Source: Limnohabitans sp.
GTDB lineage: Bacteria > Pseudomonadota > Gammaproteobacteria > Burkholderiales > Burkholderiaceae_C
Direction: 5' to 3'
Assembly: GCA_015657605.1 (NCBI GenBank)
Contig: JACDQO010000233.1
Span: forward strand, 1 to 6,772
Length of the DNA stretch: 6,772 nucleotides
Positions 1 through 6,772 of this stretch are shown piece by piece; position 1 is the stretch's first letter; each line of letters begins with the position of its first letter. A program made the translations under genes and the position numbers. Below the pieces are notes generated by a model that was given only the letters and a program-made list of their open reading frames with translations, did no database searches and was not told the DNA's origin.

Positions 1-312
1 GTTGGCTTTCGAGGAAGCTTGTGCGCCGATTTTGACCGCCTCAACCGCGGTGTCGATGGTGGCATGGCCGCTCATCATGATCACGGGCATGGTCAACAAA
101 CCCGATGCGGACCACTCTTTGAGCAAGCTGACGCCATCGGTGTCGGGCATCCAGATGTCGAGCAGAACCAAGTCGGGCCGCATGTTTTGACGGGCCTCGC
201 GAGCCTGGGCGGCGTTTTCGGCAAGCTCGACCTGGTGCCCTTCGTCAAAGAGGATCTCAGAGAGCAGGTCGCGAATGCCCAGCTCGTCGTCCACCACCAA
301 AATGTTTGCCAT
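1..312 (-). CDS. ntrX: Nitrogen regulation response regulator NtrX, N-terminal receiver domain (partial, cut by window edge)
   Basis: NtrX is the response regulator partner of the NtrY kinase: its receiver is phosphorylated and controls a sigma-54 AAA+ module and a Fis-type DNA-binding domain. Only the first 104 residues are present, running off the window edge without a stop. The start MANILVVDDE gives the acidic pair D8/D9. The phospho-acceptor is D52 in LLDIWMPDTDG, where the DIW is typical of NtrX. The switch Ser is S81 in VIMMSGHAT. The stretch GLLTMPVIMM and the following SGHATIDTAVEAV fit this family. The ATG at 312 lies 18 bases after the ntrY stop, with a weak AGG four bases upstream, so translation is probably coupled. 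The last codons read GAQASSKAN instead of the expected GA.xFLEKP, which would contain the conserved switch lysine; see the separate indel entry. The AAA+ and DNA-binding domains lie outside the window. The family call is firm, and NtrX over NtrC rests on the motif and the neighbouring ntrY. Confidence 0.9.
   Translation of the reverse strand, partial: MANILVVDDELGIRDLLSEILFDEGHQVELAENAAQAREARQNMRPDLVLLDIWMPDTDGVSLLKEWSASGLLTMPVIMMSGHATIDTAVEAVKIGAQASSKAN
7..16 (-). other. Two probable one-base deletions in ntrX
   Basis: On the minus strand the end of the visible ntrX reads GCTTCCTCGAAAGCC. Adding one T to the TT (positions 15-16) and one A to the AAA (positions 7-9) gives A-F-L-E-K-P, the beta5 motif of receivers with the conserved lysine. 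Without these additions the frame reads A-S-S-K-A and loses the motif. Both sites are short homopolymer runs at the very end of the window, where coverage is often poorest. Sequencing error is the simplest reading, but real frameshifts cannot be excluded. Confidence 0.65.
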
Positions 313-330
313 ATGCCTGTTTGTCTCTGT

Positions 331-1218
331 TCATGAAGTGGGCTGATTGAGCCCCTGTGCTTCTTGCACAACTGCGAATGATAGCGAGACTTGCGCACCT
401 TTGATGTCGCCCTCTTCCAGCAGGTTGCCGATCTCGATCCGAGCAGCGTGTTCGTCGGCAATTTTCTTCACCACCGCCAATCCTAAGCCCGTGCCTTTGG
501 TCTTGGTCGTCACATAGGGCTCAAAGGCTCTTTGGAGAATGTGAGGCGCAAAACCCGGGCCCGTATCGGTCACGGTCAATCGCACACGCTGCCGTGCGGG
601 GCGCCATTCGGTGCGAAGCTGCACACGGGCTTGCGACACCGCCTCGCCGCGTGCTTCGCAGGCGTCTTGCGCGTTTTGCAGCAGGTTGTGGATGACCTGC
701 CGCAGTTGCTGTTCGTCGCCCATGATGGCGGGGCAGGCCGGGTCGAGATCGGCCAGCACGGGGGGCCGTGGCGAGGTGTCCAGGGGCTCGCTGGCGTACA
801 AGGCCATGACATCGGTGATCAGCTCGTTGAGCTGCAGAGGTTTGAGTTCAGCCGAAGGCAGCCTTGCATAGTCACGGAATTCGTTGACCAAGCGTTTCAT
901 TGCGTCCACTTGGTCCACGATGGTCTTGACCGATTTGGCCAGTACCATGGCGTCTGGTGCGTCGAGCTTGCCCGTCAAGCGGCGCTCCAAGCGCTCGGCC
1001 GACAGCTGAATGGGGGTGAGCGGGTTTTTGATCTCATGGGCCAGCCGCCGGGCCACCTCGCCCCAGGCCTGCGCTCGCTCGGCAGAGACGATCTCAGAAA
1101 TGTCGTCGAAGACCAACAAGCGCATGCCATCTGGCAAGACGGCACCCCGCGCCAGCAAGTTCACGCCGGTTTGGTTCAAGCCTTGACCAGCGGCATGGAT
1201 TTCAAATGATTTTGCCAA
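331..1218 (-). CDS. ntrY: NtrY-like sensor histidine kinase, C-terminal part (end of PAS, HisKA, HATPase)
   Basis: This is the catalytic half of the NtrY kinase, which autophosphorylates on His and passes phosphate to NtrX. The open frame is 295 codons from a TTG at 1218. Visible parts are the end of a PAS-like domain (LLARGAVLPDGMRLLVFDD, residues 21-39), the H-box with H61 in RRLAHEIKNPLTP, the N-box with N182 in LLQNAQDA, the G1 box DTGPGF (218-223), the F box FEPYVTTK (232-239) and the G2 box GTGLGLAVV (242-250). All ATP-binding motifs are intact. It overlaps the N-terminal piece by 43 bases in another frame. The TTG has no Shine-Dalgarno site, and the frame begins in the middle of a domain, so it is probably not an independent gene. 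Restoring one base near 1210-1213 joins the halves into a protein of about 764 residues, the usual NtrY size. The stop is 18 bases before ntrX. Confidence 0.9.
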   Translation of the reverse strand: MAKSFEIHAAGQGLNQTGVNLLARGAVLPDGMRLLVFDDISEIVSAERAQAWGEVARRLAHEIKNPLTPIQLSAERLERRLTGKLDAPDAMVLAKSVKTIVDQVDAMKRLVNEFRDYARLPSAELKPLQLNELITDVMALYASEPLDTSPRPPVLADLDPACPAIMGDEQQLRQVIHNLLQNAQDACEARGEAVSQARVQLRTEWRPARQRVRLTVTDTGPGFAPHILQRAFEPYVTTKTKGTGLGLAVVKKIADEHAARIEIGNLLEEGDIKGAQVSLSFAVVQEAQGLNQPTS

Positions 1219-2624
1219 TGGTCCAATTCATGCGCCCCGGTATCGGCGCCCAAGGCCGTGAACTGCTCGGCAACCCCTTGGGCAAAGTCCAGCAATCCAG
1301 GCAAACTCAAGATGCTTTGCTGCTCATGCGCGGCCACGGGCACGCGCAAGATGCGGGTGGCCCCCGGGTTGGCAGACTGAATTCGCCCTTGCGCATCGAG
1401 CACCATGACACCCGCTGTCAGGTTGTCCAAAATGGTTTGCAGATTGCTTCTGGCTTGGTCAAGCTGATTCAGGCTGAGCTCCACATGGCCACGCGCATCG
1501 GCCAGTTGTTGGGTCATGTCGGCGAATGAGCGTGTCAAGCCACCCAACTCGTCTTGCCTTGCAGCCAACTTGGGTCGCAGGTCACCTGCGGCCACTTGGC
1601 GCATACCGTGTGCCAGCAGCAGCAAGGGTCTGGCCAGCTGGTTGCCCAACAACACCGCCAGCAAAATGGCCCCCAAAACAGCCATGAACAAACTCAAAGT
1701 GAGGGTGCCGATGTACATGCGCCGCAAGCCTTCTCGGGCCAACGCCCGCTCTTGGTATTCGCGGTAAGCGGCCTGCACTTCGAGGGCGTTGTTGACCAGT
1801 GTGGGGGGCAAGTCTTGCACAACTTGCAACAGGCGCCGGTCTTCATCGAGTGCCAGGCTCCACTGCGGAATCAACACCAGCACTTTGATCCGGCCTTGGT
1901 TAGCCCCCGAGGCGGATTCGTCCAAGCCCTCAAACCAGGCCAAGGTGTTGTTCTTGCGCGCTTCCCTGAATTGGAGCGGGGTGGGCCGTTCGGGTCGCAT
2001 CTGAAATTGCGCCTGTCCGGCACTGGCCACCACGCGCCCAGCTGCGGTCCAGATGGTCACGTCAGCAGCGCCGATTTGTGAACGGATTTTTTCGGCCGCC
2101 AAACCGGGATTCACATCACCTGTCTCTGCCAAGTTGGCGGCGGCGGCTCTGGCTTGTTTGGCGAGGTCTTCGCTCAAAGTGTCTAACGTGGCGCGGCCCA
2201 GGTTCAATCCAGCCACCAGTGCGGCCTCGACCTTGACGTCGAACCAGCTCTCGATGGAGCGCGAGACAAATTGGTAAGACACGACATAAATGAGCACGCC
2301 CGGCACCACGCCCACCAAAGCAAAGATGCCCGCCAACTTGACCAACAAGCGGGCGCCAAACTGGCCTTGGCGCAGCCGCAGCCACAGGCGAACCGCGCCC
2401 CACAAGATGGTGATCAAAAGGCCGCCTGCTACCACCGCATTGGTGATGACCAGCCATTCGTAGTTTTGGTTGAAGTTTTCACTCTGGTCGGTGGCTTGTG
2501 TCATCAACACCAACAAACCCAAACCAATCAAAACCGAACTGAGCGCGCCCACCAGCAACAACCAACGGCTGGCCCCTTTGGGCAAACTGGTGAACTTTTG
2601 GCGATAGGCTTGGGCCCAAGGCAT
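1176..2624 (-). CDS. ntrY: NtrY-like sensor histidine kinase, N-terminal part (membrane sensor, HAMP, PAS)
   Basis: This is the sensing half of the same kinase, 482 codons from ATG at 2624 to a premature TGA. It has three close membrane segments (about residues 21-41, 57-80 and 97-118), with the NtrY hallmark SYQFVSRSIESWFDVKVEAA after the third. An extracytoplasmic sensing region follows (about 120-305), then a fourth membrane helix (308-329), a HAMP linker starting at ARPL (330 to about 382), and a PAS domain from about 390 (ILDNLTAGVMVLD, ANPGATRIL). The frame stays open upstream to 2768, but that part overlaps the DUF4390 gene and adds 48 residues unlike the family, so ATG 2624, 22 bases after the previous stop, is preferred. 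Its ribosome site is weak, so coupling is likely. The frame breaks after DHWQ at about residue 471, and the kinase domain continues in the -1 frame. If the break is real, the product would be membrane-bound with no kinase domain. Confidence 0.88.
   Translation of the reverse strand: MPWAQAYRQKFTSLPKGASRWLLLVGALSSVLIGLGLLVLMTQATDQSENFNQNYEWLVITNAVVAGGLLITILWGAVRLWLRLRQGQFGARLLVKLAGIFALVGVVPGVLIYVVSYQFVSRSIESWFDVKVEAALVAGLNLGRATLDTLSEDLAKQARAAAANLAETGDVNPGLAAEKIRSQIGAADVTIWTAAGRVVASAGQAQFQMRPERPTPLQFREARKNNTLAWFEGLDESASGANQGRIKVLVLIPQWSLALDEDRRLLQVVQDLPPTLVNNALEVQAAYREYQERALAREGLRRMYIGTLTLSLFMAVLGAILLAVLLGNQLARPLLLLAHGMRQVAAGDLRPKLAARQDELGGLTRSFADMTQQLADARGHVELSLNQLDQARSNLQTILDNLTAGVMVLDAQGRIQSANPGATRILRVPVAAHEQQSILSLPGLLDFAQGVAEQFTALGADTGAHELDHWQNHLKSMPLVKA
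1210..1213 (-). other. Frameshift site within ntrY (A4 run, one base short)
   Basis: The minus strand reads TGG CAA AAT CAT TTG in the upstream frame, which reaches TGA at 1178-1176. Adding one A to the A4 run gives TGG CAA AAA TCA TTT GAA (W-Q-K-S-F-E) and runs straight into the kinase frame. The rebuilt W.KSFE segment is what I recall from NtrY proteins of this order. No base other than this one is needed to restore a full-length protein, and both flanking halves keep all their motifs. This pattern suggests a sequencing undercall or a very recent mutation. Confidence 0.8.
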
Positions 2625-2646
2625 GTCAGCGCACCATGTCCGTGGC

Positions 2647-3261
2647 TCAAGCGGAGTGTTCGACTGACTTGACAATTCCAATCGGTCTGGCCCCTGCAGC
2701 GATTTGAAAGGGTCGGGGCAGTTGGGAGACATCCAGCTTGAAGTTGTAGCGCACGCGTTGCCGGGCATCGGGACTGAGGCTTTGCAGGTCGACCAGCTTC
2801 CAGGCCGACTGCCTGCGGATGACCCTCAGGGCCTCACTCAAGGTTTCAAAGTGTTGCGAGATGCTGCCCGCCAGACCTGTGCCCGAAATCGGCTCGCTGG
2901 ACACATTCAGGCGCCAGCGCCGGGTCAAAGGTTGAAAAGCAAGCCGGTAGTAGCGGTGCGCGTAGCTGACTTGGGCGTCGGTCCAGTACCAACGGTCTCG
3001 CAAAATTTCGGCTTCGGCCACAAAATGCAGCGCCAGTCCTTTGGCCAAAGCATCTTCAAGGACGGGGCCCAGCTCCAAAGACAGCTGCGCGTTGAGCACC
3101 AGGCTGCCGTTGTCGCGCAGCACTTTGAGTTCGGTCAGCTCAATGCTGGCGTTTTGCGCCCAAGCCCCAGACACCGACAGCAACCCGACGCACAACAGCC
3201 GCACAAGGCTGTGCAACAGTTCAAGCCCGGTCTTTCTCCAGCAGCGCGTAATAAAACCCAT
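2647..3261 (-). CDS. DUF4390 domain-containing exported protein, function unknown
   Basis: This is a conserved betaproteobacterial protein of unknown function that usually sits between rsmB and ntrY, as here. It has 204 codons from ATG 3261. The N-terminus has basic residues (R6, R9, K10), then a hydrophobic stretch ending VSGAWA-Q, so a Sec signal peptide cleaved after AWA near residue 36 is likely, placing it in the periplasm or envelope. Family marks include VEDALAKGLALHFVAEAE-like text (VLEDALAKGL, HFVAEAEILRDRWYW), LAFQPLTRRWRLNVS and LDVSQLPRPFQI. ATG 3261 was chosen because GGGTGA ends five bases upstream. The start overlaps rsmB by 41 bases. Alternatives are ATG 3279 and, beyond the rsmB stop, TTG 3216 or GTG 3204, which would give a shorter, cleaner signal peptide. 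The last 14 or so residues do not look like the family (see findings), so the true C-terminus may be frameshifted. Confidence 0.85.
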   Translation of the reverse strand: MGFITRCWRKTGLELLHSLVRLLCVGLLSVSGAWAQNASIELTELKVLRDNGSLVLNAQLSLELGPVLEDALAKGLALHFVAEAEILRDRWYWTDAQVSYAHRYYRLAFQPLTRRWRLNVSSEPISGTGLAGSISQHFETLSEALRVIRRQSAWKLVDLQSLSPDARQRVRYNFKLDVSQLPRPFQIAAGARPIGIVKSVEHSA

Positions 3262-4495
3262 CGTGTTCACCCAGTGCATTGTCCATGACCGGAAGACCTG
3301 TGGGCGCGTGACCCGGTATCAAATGCCCTGGAGAGGGGAGCAATTGGGCATTGGTGTTGCGCTGAAGAAACGCTTGCACGGTTTCATGCCCCTCAGAATG
3401 GAACACCGAGCAGGTGCAGTACAGCAGTCGACCCCCCGGGGCCAAAAGAGGCCATAGGGCTTGGAGCAGTTGCGCCTGTATTTGCCCCAGTTGGGCGCTG
3501 TCGGTGGGGCGACGCAGCCAACGCACGTCCGGGTGCCTGCGCACGATGCCCGACGCGGTGCACGGCGCGTCCAGCAAGATGGCGTCAAAGCTTTCACCAT
3601 CCCACCAGTTGGCGGGCTGGGCCGCATCGGCAGCGCGAACCTCGGCCTGAACCCCTAGGCGCTGCAAATTTTGGTCGATCCGCTGGCAACGGCTGGCATC
3701 TACGTCCAGTGCCAGCACACGGGCTTGGGGGTAACAGGCCAACAGGTGTCCGGTTTTGCCACCCGGCGCGGCGCAGGCGTCCAGGATGCGCCAGGGCTTG
3801 TCGGCCTCGCGGCCTTGCAACAGCAAGGGCGCGGCCACTTGCGCTGCGGCGTCTTGCACCGACACATGCCCTTCGGCAAAGCCGGGCAACTGGTGCACAG
3901 GCACCGCTTTGTCCAATTGCAAACCCGTGGCCCCCACGGCTTTGGCCGTCAAACCCAGGGCCAGCAACTGGGCCTGGTATTGCGCCACGCTGTGGTGGCG
4001 TGGATCAACGCGCAAGCTCATGGGTGGGGGCAGCTGCGCCATCTGGAGCAGGCTTTGCCATTGCGCCGGGTATTCGGCTTGCAGTCGCTCGATCCACCAC
4101 AAGGGGTGATTCCAAACGGCCTGCGGGTTGGCATCGGTCTGGGCCACCAGGGCTTCGCGTTCGCGCATGAAGCGCCGCAAACACGCGTTGATGAACCCGC
4201 TTTGGGCTTGGGTTGTTCTTTGCTGGCGGGCGGCTTCCACGGCTTGGTTGACCAGGGTGTGCACCGGGTAAGGTGCATCAGCATCTTGCCAGCACAGCGC
4301 CAGGGCGGTGCACAGCAAGGCATCAGCGGCCGGAGGTGGGGCTTTGCTGGCCAATTGTTCGCGCAGGGCGATGGCCCGACCCAATTGCCGCATGACTTGA
4401 AAGGCCAAGGCTTGAACGCCAGGTCTCAAGTCCTTGGGCACGGCCTCGATTTGAGTCGTCAATGAACGCCCAGCGCGCACCGCCTGCACCACCAC
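3221..4495 (-). CDS. rsmB: 16S rRNA (cytosine(967)-C(5))-methyltransferase RsmB
   Basis: RsmB transfers a methyl group from S-adenosylmethionine to C5 of cytosine 967 of 16S rRNA. The 424-codon frame carries an N-terminal NusB-like helical domain (residues 1 to about 140; VQALAFQVMRQLGRA, TLVNQAVEAAR, GFINACLRRFM) and a Rossmann methyltransferase domain. The SAM motif DACAAPGGKT is at 238-247, the motif IV cysteine is C312 in LDAPCTASG, and the catalytic motif VI cysteine is C362 in YCTCS. RRHPDVRWLRR (319-329) and DGFYYALL at the end are also typical. The E. coli protein has 429 residues. Here the first open start is a GTG (4495) inside helix 1, with a G6 run just before it. The missing helix start (PLWQLLQQTG) is found directly upstream in another frame; joining by removal of one G gives about 461 residues from ATG 4607. 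The last 41 bases overlap the DUF4390 gene. Function is confidently assigned; the start is not. Confidence 0.93.
   Translation of the reverse strand: MVVQAVRAGRSLTTQIEAVPKDLRPGVQALAFQVMRQLGRAIALREQLASKAPPPAADALLCTALALCWQDADAPYPVHTLVNQAVEAARQQRTTQAQSGFINACLRRFMREREALVAQTDANPQAVWNHPLWWIERLQAEYPAQWQSLLQMAQLPPPMSLRVDPRHHSVAQYQAQLLALGLTAKAVGATGLQLDKAVPVHQLPGFAEGHVSVQDAAAQVAAPLLLQGREADKPWRILDACAAPGGKTGHLLACYPQARVLALDVDASRCQRIDQNLQRLGVQAEVRAADAAQPANWWDGESFDAILLDAPCTASGIVRRHPDVRWLRRPTDSAQLGQIQAQLLQALWPLLAPGGRLLYCTCSVFHSEGHETVQAFLQRNTNAQLLPSPGHLIPGHAPTGLPVMDNALGEHDGFYYALLEKDRA
3262..3272 (-). promoter_or_regulatory. Ribosome binding site of the DUF4390 gene, inside rsmB
   Basis: The minus strand reads GGGTGA (positions 3272-3267) followed by five bases and then ATG at 3261. 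GGTGA matches the complement of the 16S rRNA tail, and the spacing is good. It lies within the last codons of rsmB and decides the start chosen for the DUF4390 gene over the ATG at 3279. Confidence 0.5.
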
Positions 4496-4607
4496 CCCCC
4501 GTTTGTTGCAACAGTTGCCACAAGGGGGGCCGATTGGTTGGCGCCCGAGGGGGTTGAGAAGTGCTTGAAGGCCTTGAAGGGCTGGGTGGACGTGGCGGTT
4601 GGGTCAT
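4495..4607 (-). other. Out-of-frame N-terminus of rsmB with frameshift at a G6 run
   Basis: From ATG 4607 the frame encodes about 28 Pro/Ser/Arg-rich residues (MTQPPRPPSP...) and then PLWQLLQQTG, which fits the start of the RsmB first helix. It then meets G6 (positions 4500-4495) and continues as low-complexity GGGGAGGARW, while the rsmB frame starts in VVVQAVRAG. Removing one G gives QQTG-VVVQAVRAG in a single frame. An overcall of the G run explains this most simply. The alternative is that translation begins at one of the three GTG codons at 4495-4487 and the upstream part is not translated. No good ribosome site precedes 4607, which weakens the case slightly. Confidence 0.6.
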
Positions 4608-4641
4608 GGGTTGGGCCGTGAATGCCTATTTGGAAATGAAA

Positions 4642-4673
4642 CAGCCCCTGACCACATGGCGGTACAGGGGCTG
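4642..4673 (-). terminator. Probable Rho-independent terminator of rpoC
   Basis: A perfect 9-bp inverted repeat (CAGCCCCTG / CAGGGGCTG) flanks a 14-base loop in which ACC/GGT can add three more pairs with one bulge. In the direction of rpoC transcription it is followed by TTTCATTT, an imperfect U-rich tract, and G-U and A-U pairs can extend the stem outward. It lies 36 bases after the rpoC stop and ends 34 bases before the proposed rsmB ATG. Leaky termination would let rsmB be read from the rpoC transcript. Confidence 0.7.
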
Positions 4674-4680
4674 CTCAAGG

Positions 4681-4700
4681 GTCACCGGGGGACCGGTGAC
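4681..4700 (-). repeat. Perfect 8-bp hairpin directly after the rpoC stop
   Basis: GTCACCGG and CCGGTGAC form a perfect inverted repeat with a four-base loop, starting eight bases after the rpoC TAA. It is not followed by a U tract (CCTTGAG follows), so it is probably not an intrinsic terminator itself. It may protect the mRNA 3' end or assist the second hairpin seven bases further on. Confidence 0.6.
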
Positions 4701-4708
4701 TGGCTTGC

Positions 4709-6772
<2,064 letters not shown>

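Noticed and set aside
532..1209. Plus-strand open frame of 225 codons
   Set aside because: It is antisense to the NtrY kinase domain, with composition typical of a shadow frame and no family resemblance.
1205..1220. Programmed -1 frameshift producing full-length NtrY
   Set aside because: The bases do not form an in-phase X-XXY-YYZ slippery heptamer (the zero frame is TGG CAA AAT), the A run is only four long, and I see no clear downstream stem. NtrY is not known to use frameshifting.
2625..2768. NtrY start at 2768
   Set aside because: The extra 48 residues overlap the DUF4390 gene, contain no membrane or sensor features and do not resemble NtrY N-termini. ATG 2624 just before the first membrane helix fits better.
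3671..4465. Long plus-strand open frame of 264 codons
   Set aside because: It lies opposite rsmB, whose minus-strand frame carries all methyltransferase motifs. The plus product is Gln/Gly/His-rich with no recognisable domain, as expected for an antisense shadow in GC-rich DNA.
4323..4607. Separate small Pro-rich 94-codon gene upstream of rsmB
   Set aside because: Only its first 37 or so codons make sense, as the RsmB N-terminus. The rest lies out of frame over the RsmB NusB-like domain.

Overview
This 6.8-kb window looks like a chromosomal segment, probably a whole contig because both ends cut genes, from a betaproteobacterium. The most likely group is Burkholderiales near Comamonadaceae (for example Limnohabitans or Rhodoferax relatives). 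This rests on GC-rich codon use, the RpoC sequence, and the gene order rsmB - DUF4390 gene - ntrY - ntrX, which is typical of that order. The genus is a guess. All genes lie on the minus strand, so transcription runs from high to low coordinates.

Layout in transcription order. (1) 6772-4709: the C-terminal half of rpoC (RNA polymerase beta'), intact. (2) 4708-4608: a 101-base gap with two back-to-back hairpins, the second of which looks like the rpoC terminator. (3) 4607/4495-3221: rsmB, a 16S rRNA m5C967 methyltransferase whose extreme N-terminus lies in another frame. (4) 3261-2647: a secreted or periplasmic DUF4390 protein that overlaps the end of rsmB. (5) 2624-331: an NtrY-type membrane sensor kinase, split in two frames by what looks like one missing base near 1210-1213. 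(6) 312-1: the receiver domain of its partner NtrX, cut by the window edge and disturbed in its last few codons.

The rsmB-DUF4390-ntrY-ntrX block is tightly packed (overlap of 41 bases, then gaps of 22 and 18 bases) and is probably one operon. RsmB modifies the ribosome. NtrY senses an envelope or cytoplasmic signal and passes phosphate to NtrX, a sigma-54-type regulator. The DUF4390 protein is exported and has no known function.

No mobile element, CRISPR array, RNA gene or novel multi-gene system was found. The most noteworthy signal is a set of reading-frame breaks, each at a homopolymer run or a very short base run and each repairable by one base to restore family motifs (ntrX twice, ntrY once, rsmB once, possibly the DUF4390 gene). 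I read these first as sequencing or assembly indels, and second as real decay of this operon. rpoC shows no such break.
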